Assembly (NCBI GenBank): GCA_030626185.1
Contig: DAOUPL010000026.1
Coordinates: forward strand, 1-11,972
Direction of reading: 5' to 3'
Length of the DNA stretch: 11,972 bases
Origin: a bacterium
Lineage (GTDB): Bacteria > Babelota > Babeliae > Babelales > Vermiphilaceae
Each line of letters begins with the position of its first letter. Within the stretch, counting starts at the first letter, position 1. The translations under genes were made by a program, and so were the position numbers. Under the pieces are notes generated by a model. The model ran no database searches, was not told where the DNA came from, and worked only from the letters and a program-made list of their open reading frames with translations. Below are positions 1 through 7,099 of this stretch, one piece after another.

Positions 1-98
1 AAATTATTAAGTAAATTGTCAATGTAACCTGGATTCATACAGGTTGTTTTTGTTGAACATATAATTAGAAGAAGAAAAAGAAGTTTTATTTTTACCAT
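1..98 (-). CDS. Small secreted protein, tandem copy A (partial, runs off the left edge)
   Basis: The start codon (minus-strand ATG at 98-96) and about 32 codons are visible; the rest lies outside the window. The visible part is nearly identical to the complete neighbour at 131-496: only one base differs within the shared coding part (88 against 486), changing residue 4 from Thr to Ile. The N-terminus is a lysine-containing start followed by a Leu/Ile-rich core and a small-residue/Cys region, which is a typical signal peptide. The gene lies directly downstream of copy B on the same strand, 32 bases after its stop, so the two are probably co-transcribed. I do not recognise a family. Whether the unseen C-terminus is intact cannot be judged. 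Confidence 0.75.
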   Translation of the reverse strand, partial: MVKIKLLFLLLIICSTKTTCMNPGYIDNLLNN

Positions 99-148
99 GG
101 TGGACCTATGAGGTTATTAAGTTTTTAAAACTATGATTGCGTTGTTAT
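1..148. repeat. Direct tandem repeat, left copy (period 398 bp)
   Basis: This stretch aligns without gaps to 399-546 at an offset of 398. By eye 145 of 148 bases match; mismatches are at 88, 131 and 139. It covers the start and N-terminal codons of copy A, its leader, and the last codons and stop of copy B. The left boundary is not visible because the repeat reaches the window edge. Confidence 0.95.
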
Positions 149-496
149 AAACAAGCATTGATACCATGCGCTGAATGACAAAATGAGTGACTGTGAATCA
201 CCATCACCTATTTTTTTTATAATTAGTTCTGAAAAATAAGTCCTGGAGTTACTTTGTTGAGAAATGAACTCTATTGCATCTTTGTGATTGTTTTGAAAAT
301 GATCTGTGTTATAAATTGTTATTTTTTCATTGAAAATGCTGTACAAAACAGGAACACTTTTAACAGTGCAAAATTTTTCACTCAATATATCATCAACAAA
401 ATTATTAAGTAAATTGTCAATGTAACCTGGATTCATACAGGTTGTTTTTGTTGAACATATAATTAGAAGAAGAAAAAGAAGTTTTGTTTTTACCAT
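131..496 (-). CDS. Small secreted hypothetical protein, tandem copy B
   Basis: A complete reading frame of 121 residues. It opens with a signal-peptide-like N-terminus: MVKTK, then an LLFLLLII core, then Ser/Thr/Cys residues to about 20. The mature part is about 100 residues, mixed polar, with four or five cysteines in the whole protein and a hydrophobic C-terminal stretch (LILSFSAWYQCLF, about 104-116). I recognise no domain. The start is ATG at 496-494, preceded by only a weak ribosome site (ATAGG about 8 bases upstream). It follows the TPR/glycosyltransferase-like gene at 564-1982 on the same strand with a 67-base gap and precedes a near-identical copy. Export is inferred from the N-terminus; function is unknown. 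Confidence 0.7.
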   Translation of the reverse strand: MVKTKLLFLLLIICSTKTTCMNPGYIDNLLNNFVDDILSEKFCTVKSVPVLYSIFNEKITIYNTDHFQNNHKDAIEFISQQSNSRTYFSELIIKKIGDGDSQSLILSFSAWYQCLFITTQS

Positions 497-546
497 GGTG
501 GACCTATGAGGTTATTAAGTTTTTAAAATTATGATTACGTTGTTAT
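399..546. repeat. Direct tandem repeat, right copy (period 398 bp)
   Basis: Partner of 1-148. It holds the N-terminal part and leader of copy B, then about 18 bases (529-546) that match the 3' end of the copy B gene even though no third gene is present. There the CAA codon before the last residue has become TAA. These bases are either a remnant of an earlier copy or the short homology at which the duplication arose. Confidence 0.95.
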
Positions 547-563
547 TGTAAGCAAAATTTTAT

Positions 564-1982
564 TTATGGCAAGATAATTTTAGTTGTGAGATAATTTTTT
601 ACCTCTTGCACAACCGACTCCCAATCAAATGGTGCTGGTTGTTTAAAGATTTTCATGCTTGGGTACCAAGGAGTTGTTTTTTGACCATGAATCCATCGCC
701 AATCGGTTACAAATGGTAACAACAAGTATACTGGGCGATTAAGTGCACCAGCAAGATGTGCTACAGCGGTGTCGACAGAAATAATAAGATCAAGATGATG
801 CATCACAGCAGCAGTATCAACAAATGGGCCATGTTTTTTGTCAAATGTTTGTTGATCAAATTGCTTTATACTAATCGTTGGCGGCAGATCATCAAGTTCA
901 TCAACGCCATCAAAACGTTGCAAACTGTACAGCGTTACGTTGGGCAACAACGCAAGTGATGATAAAAGTTTTAGTGGTATGCCACGTCGCGCACAGGGTA
1001 AACGTGAAGCATCGTTTGCGATACTTGCTTGCCAACAAATACCAATTTTAAACGTGTCGTCCTGTGCAAAATGTGGGCGCCAAGAATCTATAATCTCTTG
1101 TGGAATAGAAAAGTAGGGTGTTTTTTTTGTAAAGTTTTTTGGTTTATCTTCAAAAATAGCGGGCAAACTCATGAGCGTTGCACGCGCATCATGTTGTGGA
1201 ACTCTGTTGACGTACTCTGCAAGATCGTCGATGTAGGGGCAATAAGAAAATAGTTTTACTAGTGGTTTTTGTATGCGCACAACAACACGTGCGCCACGCT
1301 CTTTTAAGCGATGTGCATAACGAATAAACTGAATCGAATCACCAAGTCCGCCCTCGTAAGTGAGTAAAATTGTTTTTCCAGTAAGTTGATTAGTTTGTAA
1401 TAAATGCCGTAATTTGTCGCCGTTTTTATGCGCACGCTTTAGATATTTGCTGTGTTGTGGCCAACCATCATCAAAGTTGCCTTTTTGCAATAGCGCAAAC
1501 CCGAGGGCAAGATTAGCCGCCTCGTGATTAGGTTGTTTTTCTAACACTTTTTTATAAATGGTTATTGCTTGATCAAGTTTGCCAGCAATTTTGAGCGTAT
1601 AACCAACGTTGTACAAAAATGATAACGCACGTGGATGTTGGCGATAAAGTTGTTTAAATATTGCGAGTGCTTGTGGAAATTCACCAATGCTTAAATATGT
1701 ACTAGCACGTAACAACAAAAGTTGGTAATTATTTGGTTGTAGCTGTTGTGCACGTTGTGCATGCATGAGTGCGTAATCGAATAGTTCTTGGGCTTTATAA
1801 ATTTCAGCACATTTGTAGTGCACGTCAAAATTATCAGGATTACTTTGTAATTTGTTATTTAAAAGTTCTAAAGCATTATTATATTGTTTGTTAGTAATAA
1901 GATCATTAATCGTACTAAAATTTGTGTGAATAATGTTTATGTTAAAAAATATGAGTAAAAAGATTTGTTTATTTTTGTTCAT
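564..1982 (-). CDS. Secreted TPR / GT-B glycosyltransferase-like protein, single module
   Basis: A 472-residue protein. Residues 1-20 form a hydrophobic signal-like N-terminus. TPR units run from about 24 to 155 (repeats ending in NPD, QPN, HPR and QPN). A C-terminal domain resembles the glycosyltransferase family 9 / heptosyltransferase-like domain often found behind TPRs: EGGLGDS at 210-216, VDTAVAH at 403-409, DWRW at 427-430, PWYP at 438-441. It is a paralogue of both halves of the upstream gene but more divergent: the YEWRW box and MWDG motif before the Gly-rich loop are missing, and EQGLGDT has become EGGLGDS. I chose ATG at 1982, which overlaps the upstream stop by 14 bases and suggests translational coupling. 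An in-frame TTG at 1994 is the less likely alternative. Acceptor and sugar donor are unknown; activity may be lost. Confidence 0.8.
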   Translation of the reverse strand: MNKNKQIFLLIFFNINIIHTNFSTINDLITNKQYNNALELLNNKLQSNPDNFDVHYKCAEIYKAQELFDYALMHAQRAQQLQPNNYQLLLLRASTYLSIGEFPQALAIFKQLYRQHPRALSFLYNVGYTLKIAGKLDQAITIYKKVLEKQPNHEAANLALGFALLQKGNFDDGWPQHSKYLKRAHKNGDKLRHLLQTNQLTGKTILLTYEGGLGDSIQFIRYAHRLKERGARVVVRIQKPLVKLFSYCPYIDDLAEYVNRVPQHDARATLMSLPAIFEDKPKNFTKKTPYFSIPQEIIDSWRPHFAQDDTFKIGICWQASIANDASRLPCARRGIPLKLLSSLALLPNVTLYSLQRFDGVDELDDLPPTISIKQFDQQTFDKKHGPFVDTAAVMHHLDLIISVDTAVAHLAGALNRPVYLLLPFVTDWRWIHGQKTTPWYPSMKIFKQPAPFDWESVVQEVKNYLTTKIILP

Positions 1983-4887
1983 GTTTTTTTGCAATGCGTT
2001 TTTTCACTTCTTTTACAATCTCTTTCATGATGGTGTCCCAGTCGCCCGGTTGTTCTTGACGAAATAATTTCATGTTTTTGTACCATGGCGTATCTTTAAT
2101 TTTTAGCATCCATCGCCAATCAGCCGGGTTGGGCAAAATGTTTAATGTTGGCACACCAAGACCTGCAGCGCAATGGCACATTGACGTATCGATAGAAATC
2201 ATTAAATCAATACCTTTTTCTGCTACAAGCACAGCAACGGTATCTTGAAATCTGCCATGATCGCGATCAAATGATTCATCAAATTCATAAATTTGTGCAC
2301 GAACTTTTGGGTCAAGTTCATCAAGTTGTTCTGTGCCGTTAAAGCGTTGTAAACTGTATACACTCACGCCAGGAATGTCTAACAACGGTAACATGTGTTT
2401 GACGTGTAATGATTTACTTTTTACTGCGTTACGTAAAAACGCGGTGTTGTAGTTTGGGTTACCCTGCCAACAAATACCAATCTTAAAGTTTTTATCGTGC
2501 TCAAGTTTTTTGTTCCAGGAATCAATTCGTTCTTGTTTTGCAAAAAGATATGGCAGTTCGTGAGGCACAGTTTGCAATGATGTTTTCATCAAATATGGCA
2601 ACGTAAGTAGCGGTGCCCAATAATCAAACTTAACCGGACGTTGATTGTATTTAATAATTTGATTAATGTACGGGCAATTTTTCATAACGTCATTTAGTGG
2701 ATTTTGTGGTGCAAAAACAACAAAAGCGCCACGTTCTTTGAGCTCTTTTAAATAACGCACAAATTGGAACGTGTCGCCAAGACCTTGTTCGGCATAAATA
2801 AAGATTGTTTTATTTTTTAGTGATGCAACGCCATCCCACATGGGAAATTCAAATTCACGCAACTTTAATCGTTTGTTTTTCCAGCGCCATTCATAACCCT
2901 CAAATCCTTTTATAAAATCACCTGTGCACAAATGTGCAAGACCAAGACTAAAGTTAGCTTCAACGTGATCGGGTTGTAATGCAAGAGCTTTTTTGTAGTA
3001 GGGCATTGCGTTCTCGATTTGATTAAGTTTTTTGTAGGTGTAGGCAATGTTGTATGCAATAGAAACACTTGCAGGGAATAGTTTTTCAAGCTCAAGATAC
3101 AAATTTAAAGCTTGTTTGGTGTAATGCGCCATGTTGAGTGTGTTTGCAAGATCAAAAACAAGATAATTGTTGCGTGGGTTGTGCGCAATTGTGGTGCGTA
3201 TGCAACGAATAGCTTCATCACATAAAAGTTCTTCTTTGAGTGCGTCACAAAGATTTTTGCACGTATCAACATTTGCAGGGTTTTGTGCGTGAAGTTTTTT
3301 TAATTCTTCAAGTGATAATTTTTTGTCGTCGTCGTTCGCATGATCTGGAGAAGCTTTTTTCTTGGGTGTTACAGAAATTATGAGTTGTTGACTGTTGTCA
3401 TGATCGGCAACATGTTGTGTGAGCTCGTGCATAACGTGATCAAATAGTTGAAGCCAATTATCTTTAGTTTTTTGACGGAACAAGCGCATTTGTGGGTACC
3501 ATGGCGTATCATCACGATCAAGCATCCAGCGCCAATCAGCTGGTTTTGGCAACAACAACCATGTTTCTTTACCCATGCCACCAGCAAGATGCGCAATAGA
3601 AGTATCAATAGTGATAACAAGATCAAGATTGGCAATAATTGCAGCAGTATCCATAAAGCGTCCGTTGGCTTTGTCGATGTCTGGGCCTGCAATGGTGAGC
3701 CATTGATTGTTTTGCAGTATTTGTACTTCTTCTTGATCGTTCATTTTTTGCAAACTATACAGCGTAACGCCAGGGATGTCTGCAAATTGTTTAAATTGTT
3801 CTACTGAAACTGATTTTGCTTTTACTGCACGCTTTAAACTATTTGTTTGGTATTGTGTGTTGCCTCGAAAGCAAATGCCAATTTTAAAGTTTTTATCGTG
3901 AGCAAGTTTGTTTTTCCATTGGTTAACAAGATTTTTATCAGCGTACAGATAAGGAATATCTTTCGGAACATTTTTTAGCGTTGTGTTGCACATAAGCGGT
4001 AAACTCATAAGCGCAATGTGATAATCAAAATGTTTAGGACGTTGATTACGTGTAACGACAAGATCAACGTATGGGCACAATTGTATGATGTCTTTAAGTG
4101 GTTTTTGCACTTGCAAAATTACGGTGGCACCACGTTCTTTTAATTCTTTTGCGTAGCGTACAAACTGAAATGTGTCGCCAAGACCTTGTTCGGCATAAAT
4201 AAAAATAGTTTTATTAAACGGATCAGAACCATCCCACATTGGTTGATCAAATTTACGCGGTTCTTCATTATACGCTTGCCAGCGCCATTCATATTCACGC
4301 CAACCACGTTCATAATCACCGATAGTCAAAAGTGCAGATGCGTATGCAAAGTGTGCCAACGGGTACGCAGGACGCGCAGCAAGAACTTTTTTATAAATCT
4401 CAATTGCGCGATGAATGTGACCAAGTTTTTTTAGGGTAAAGCCAAAGTTATAAAGTGCACTGATCATATTTGGTTTTTTATCAAGAACTTCGGTGTACAA
4501 CTCAAGTGATTCTTGATTTTGTTCTGCGATATTGAGTGTGTTTGCAAGCTCCAGCATAATGCGTACGCTACCAGGTTGGCGGGCCAGTGCTTTGCGATAC
4601 CAGGCAATTGCTTTTTTTAAATTGTCATGTTGTTTGTACAAGCGACCAATTTGAAAATAGCCATCAATAAAATCAGGATTAATCTCCACGGCTTTTTTAT
4701 AAAAAGTTATTGCTTTATCGGTATTTTTGTGTTGTGCGTAGGATGATGCGAGATGTGCAAATTCTTGGGAGATTTCTTTGTGAGTCTCGTTATAACTTTG
4801 CTGTTGTTCAGCAAAAGATAATGAGCAACCAGTAATGATAAAAGTTACTAAAAAAATAGTATTACAGGAGTTTTTGTATATCAACAT
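1969..4887 (-). CDS. Two-module TPR / GT-B glycosyltransferase-like secreted or lipoprotein
   Basis: A 972-residue protein built of two homologous modules. Module 1 has TPRs at about 38-173, YEWRW at 199-203, MWDG at 217-220, EQGLGDTFQF at 233-242, IDTSIAH at 427-433, DWRW at 451-454 and PWYP at 462-465. Module 2 has TPRs at about 525-640, YEWRW at 665-669, MWDG at 683-686, EQGLGDTFQF from 700, IDTSMCH at 899-905, DWRW at 923-926 and PWY at 934-936. The linker at about 497-525 is Asp/Lys rich. The C-terminal half of each module fits the GT9/heptosyltransferase-like GT-B family that occurs with TPRs; no substrate can be assigned. The N-terminus is a signal peptide. ITGC (18-21) fits a lipobox with Cys21, and cleavage after SFA (24-26) is the alternative. 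The AGAGG site lies 14 bases before the ATG, unusually far. Confidence 0.85.
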   Translation of the reverse strand: MLIYKNSCNTIFLVTFIITGCSLSFAEQQQSYNETHKEISQEFAHLASSYAQHKNTDKAITFYKKAVEINPDFIDGYFQIGRLYKQHDNLKKAIAWYRKALARQPGSVRIMLELANTLNIAEQNQESLELYTEVLDKKPNMISALYNFGFTLKKLGHIHRAIEIYKKVLAARPAYPLAHFAYASALLTIGDYERGWREYEWRWQAYNEEPRKFDQPMWDGSDPFNKTIFIYAEQGLGDTFQFVRYAKELKERGATVILQVQKPLKDIIQLCPYVDLVVTRNQRPKHFDYHIALMSLPLMCNTTLKNVPKDIPYLYADKNLVNQWKNKLAHDKNFKIGICFRGNTQYQTNSLKRAVKAKSVSVEQFKQFADIPGVTLYSLQKMNDQEEVQILQNNQWLTIAGPDIDKANGRFMDTAAIIANLDLVITIDTSIAHLAGGMGKETWLLLPKPADWRWMLDRDDTPWYPQMRLFRQKTKDNWLQLFDHVMHELTQHVADHDNSQQLIISVTPKKKASPDHANDDDKKLSLEELKKLHAQNPANVDTCKNLCDALKEELLCDEAIRCIRTTIAHNPRNNYLVFDLANTLNMAHYTKQALNLYLELEKLFPASVSIAYNIAYTYKKLNQIENAMPYYKKALALQPDHVEANFSLGLAHLCTGDFIKGFEGYEWRWKNKRLKLREFEFPMWDGVASLKNKTIFIYAEQGLGDTFQFVRYLKELKERGAFVVFAPQNPLNDVMKNCPYINQIIKYNQRPVKFDYWAPLLTLPYLMKTSLQTVPHELPYLFAKQERIDSWNKKLEHDKNFKIGICWQGNPNYNTAFLRNAVKSKSLHVKHMLPLLDIPGVSVYSLQRFNGTEQLDELDPKVRAQIYEFDESFDRDHGRFQDTVAVLVAEKGIDLMISIDTSMCHCAAGLGVPTLNILPNPADWRWMLKIKDTPWYKNMKLFRQEQPGDWDTIMKEIVKEVKKRIAKKHEQK

Positions 4888-4898
4888 GATTGCTTCAT
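4881..4898 (-). promoter_or_regulatory. Five-codon mini-ORF overlapping the start of the two-module gene
   Basis: An ATG at 4898-4896 opens a reading frame of five codons (MKQSC) that stops at 4883-4881 and contains the true ATG (4887-4885) in another frame. The purine-rich AGAGG (4906-4902) is 3 bases from the mini-ORF start and 14 from the gene start, neither ideal. Ribosomes terminating here could re-initiate on the main ATG, so it may tune translation. Chance is also possible in such a short stretch. Confidence 0.25.
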
Positions 4899-4928
4899 TA
4901 TCCTCTTTTCAAAAGTACTTATTATTTG

Positions 4929-5678
4929 TTATCCGTGAGTTAAACTGATTATCATATTTGATTCTTTGAGTTCGTTTGTTCGTGTTTGTATTTCGCTGTA
5001 ATGTTTTTTCCATACAGTATAATTTTTTTTGCAAAGCAATGGTCGCATTGTATTAATGAAATAAAGAAGGTAATTGGCTTTTTGGATCAATTCTTTACAA
5101 GAGTATTCGTCATTGTTGTTATATTTCTTGTTCCAATTTTCGTAATGTTCATTGTACGTTCTTAGTAAAGATGTTCTCATCGTATCATAACGATCTGTCC
5201 AATTTCTTTTTTCTGTTTGTTCTTCATATAGTCCAGCTATCTTTTTTGCTAAAACCACACGTTGTACAGAGAGTATTAACGTGTCTTTAATTTGGTTGGC
5301 TTTTTTAGCATCTTTAATTTTGTCTTTTAGATCATTGAATTGATTTTCTTTATATTCTTTTGAGGATTGCAATGTAATGCATTTATCTTTCCATTGTTGA
5401 TTGAGGTTATTATAAATGTTTTGCCACTTTTCTTTCAAAGTTGTTTCAATAAAAAGATTTTTCAGTTGTGCAGCAAGATTTTCCATTTCATGATAAGATA
5501 TTTCGGCTTGTTGTATTGAACGAGTGGATTTAAACGTATCCATTTCTTCGTTAAATCGATTTTTTACTTTTGTTCGCATTCTTCGAAAGTTTCGATTTGT
5601 TGCGTACGACGCACATGATAACGACAGTGCGCATAAGATAAGCGTTAGCGTATAAACATTGTATGAAGTGTTCTTCAT
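4929..5678 (-). CDS. Secreted coiled-coil-like hypothetical protein
   Basis: A 249-residue protein. The N-terminus (MKNTSYN, then a Leu-rich core to about 21, then a CASYA/T cleavage-like site at 22-27) is a clear signal peptide. The Cys at 22 is not in a good lipobox. The rest is highly charged, rich in Lys, Glu, Asn, Gln, Trp and Tyr with few prolines, and predicted by eye to be largely helical or coiled-coil (about 40-140 and 150-240). I recognise no family. The start is supported by a strong ribosome site, AAGGAG at 5688-5683, four bases before the ATG. It lies between the hflX-like gene and the two-module TPR gene, 41 bases upstream of the latter, all on the same strand. A periplasmic or surface location is inferred. 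Confidence 0.75.
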   Translation of the reverse strand: MKNTSYNVYTLTLILCALSLSCASYATNRNFRRMRTKVKNRFNEEMDTFKSTRSIQQAEISYHEMENLAAQLKNLFIETTLKEKWQNIYNNLNQQWKDKCITLQSSKEYKENQFNDLKDKIKDAKKANQIKDTLILSVQRVVLAKKIAGLYEEQTEKRNWTDRYDTMRTSLLRTYNEHYENWNKKYNNNDEYSCKELIQKANYLLYFINTMRPLLCKKNYTVWKKHYSEIQTRTNELKESNMIISLTHG

Positions 5679-5796
5679 AAGGCTCCTTTTTTTTAATCCC
5701 TTGGTTATGTTTTTTACTTAATATAAAGAAAAAAAGCAACTAATTTTTTTAAATAATGCGTTACGGATTAAAAGCAGGGGAATTCTGAGCGCATCA

Positions 5797-6921
5797 TTAA
5801 ATATTGTTTTGGGATAGAAACTCAATGAGTTGTGCGACACCATCATCATCTGTTGCGCTGATAAAAACGTTTGGTTGATAGCGTCCAAATTGGTTTAGAC
5901 GCGCGTAAAATTCTTTTGATGCAAGTTCTTTTTCCAATAAGTCCATTTTGTTAAAAATGTAGACCATTGGTTTGTGAACTTGTAAATCATCAAGTGTTTC
6001 GCGCACAACGTCAATATGTTCGTGCCAATTCGGGTTAGAAGCATCGATGACGTGCAATAATAAGTCAGCGTATTGTAATTCAGACAACGTTGATTTAAAT
6101 GCATTAATAAGTTTATGTGGCAGTTGTTGAATAAAACCAACGGTATCGGAAATAACGCCACGTTTTTTGCTATCAACAAATAATTCACGCGTTGTTGTAT
6201 CAAGTGTTGCAAAAAGTTTATCTTGTGCGAGAACATTACTTTTGGTTAAACGATTAAGCAATGTAGATTTTCCTGCATTGGTGTAACCGATTAAACAAAA
6301 TTGTTTTACGCCAGCGTTGAAACGTTTTTTACGTTGCGTTGAGCGAGCACGATCGATAGCCTCAAGGCGTCGCTTATATTTTAAAATATGTTGATCGATA
6401 TAACGAAGTTCGCGTTCTTTTGCTGTTTCGCCTGGTCCACTTTTAAATCCAATAACACCAGATTGTTGTGCCATGTGCAAACCTTTGCCAGATACACGAG
6501 ATCTTCGATGTTGCAACATTGCAATTTGTACCTGTGTTTTACCTTCAGCGGTGACCGCATGTTTTTCAAAAATTTCTAAAATGAGCATAGTACGATCAAA
6601 AATTTTACAATCAAGAATTTCATTCAAATTGCGTTCTTGTTGTGGGATAAGAGTTTCAGAGAGAATGACATGTTCGATGTTGTTGTCATCACAAATTTTT
6701 TTAAGTTCTTGCAATTTACCGCTGGTTAAAAAGTATGCATTGTCGATGGTACGCAATTTCATAAAGATTGTTTTTTCACATGTAACTTCATTGGTGTCGA
6801 TTAAATGCAAAAATTCATCAAAATACGAATCGATGTTTTTTGTTTTGTTGTACGGTGCTTGAATACCAAGGGCTAATGTGCGAGCATGCTCTTGGGTGGG
6901 AATTGAACGGACTTTTTTCAT
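5797..6921 (-). CDS. hflX: HflX-type ribosome-associated GTPase
   Basis: HflX is a translation-factor-class GTPase that binds the 50S subunit and, in studied bacteria, splits stalled or heat-damaged ribosomes. This 374-residue protein has the family layout. An N-terminal domain (about 13-130) is followed by the Gly-rich linker (SGKGL at 144-148, GPGET at 162-166) and a basic helix. The G domain has G1 GYTNAGKST at 212-220, G2 Thr near 241-244, G3 DTVGF at 259-263, G4 NKMD at 324-327 and G5 SA at 355-356. Oddities are the linker, where ETAKERE replaces the usual ETQLE-type sequence, and a short C-terminus without the extra domain of longer homologues. No good ribosome site precedes the ATG. 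A sigma70-like promoter lies upstream at 6975-7002. The assignment is firm; the exact cellular role here is inferred. Confidence 0.93.
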   Translation of the reverse strand: MKKVRSIPTQEHARTLALGIQAPYNKTKNIDSYFDEFLHLIDTNEVTCEKTIFMKLRTIDNAYFLTSGKLQELKKICDDNNIEHVILSETLIPQQERNLNEILDCKIFDRTMLILEIFEKHAVTAEGKTQVQIAMLQHRRSRVSGKGLHMAQQSGVIGFKSGPGETAKERELRYIDQHILKYKRRLEAIDRARSTQRKKRFNAGVKQFCLIGYTNAGKSTLLNRLTKSNVLAQDKLFATLDTTTRELFVDSKKRGVISDTVGFIQQLPHKLINAFKSTLSELQYADLLLHVIDASNPNWHEHIDVVRETLDDLQVHKPMVYIFNKMDLLEKELASKEFYARLNQFGRYQPNVFISATDDDGVAQLIEFLSQNNI

Positions 6922-6974
6922 AAATAGTGTAGAGTTTCGATTATTAGGGTTATGTGCGCCTTTTTATATTACAA

Positions 6975-7002
6975 ATTGTAGCATTTTGTGGTGTTTTTGC
7001 AA
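6975..7002 (-). promoter_or_regulatory. Candidate sigma70 promoter for hflX
   Basis: On the minus strand TTGCAA (7002-6997) and TACAAT (6980-6975) are separated by 16 bases, close to a sigma70 -35/-10 pair. It would start transcription about 45 bases before the hflX ATG. It is the best match I see in the divergent intergenic region, but AT-rich DNA gives many chance matches. Confidence 0.45.
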
Positions 7003-7011
7003 GGGGTAGTG

Positions 7012-7067
7012 TGTCAATAAGCTGTCATTTGACAAAATAAGCATTTATGTCAAACTGTATTTATAAT
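7012..7067 (+). promoter_or_regulatory. Promoter/operator region of the rightward gene: TGTCA half-sites and a -10
   Basis: TATAAT at 7062-7067 is a perfect -10 hexamer about 33 bases before the ATG at 7100. No good -35 lies at 16-18 bases from it; TTGACA at 7029-7034 is too far away. Upstream are TGTCA at 7012-7016, TGTCA-TT-TGACA at 7023-7034 and TGTCA at 7048-7052, four half-sites in 41 bases. They could bind a regulator. The promoter call is moderate, the operator call speculative. Confidence 0.4.
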
Positions 7068-7099
7068 AATTGAATAATATTATTTTGAAGAAAGAGTTT

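Noticed and set aside
1..546. CRISPR array or insertion sequence
   Set aside because: There are only two long copies covering gene ends, with no spacers, terminal inverted repeats or transposase; it is a gene duplication.
1983..1994. TTG start for the single-module TPR gene
   Set aside because: The ATG at 1982 is four codons further in and forms a normal short overlap with the upstream stop.
3448..3807. Plus-strand open frame of 119 residues within the two-module gene
   Set aside because: It runs antisense to a gene with clear conserved motifs, has no domain or ribosome site, and is best explained as a shadow.
7070..7099. TTG start extending the 7100 gene upstream
   Set aside because: It would place ten polar residues before the signal peptide and overlap the probable transcription start; ATG at 7100 has a purine-rich site.
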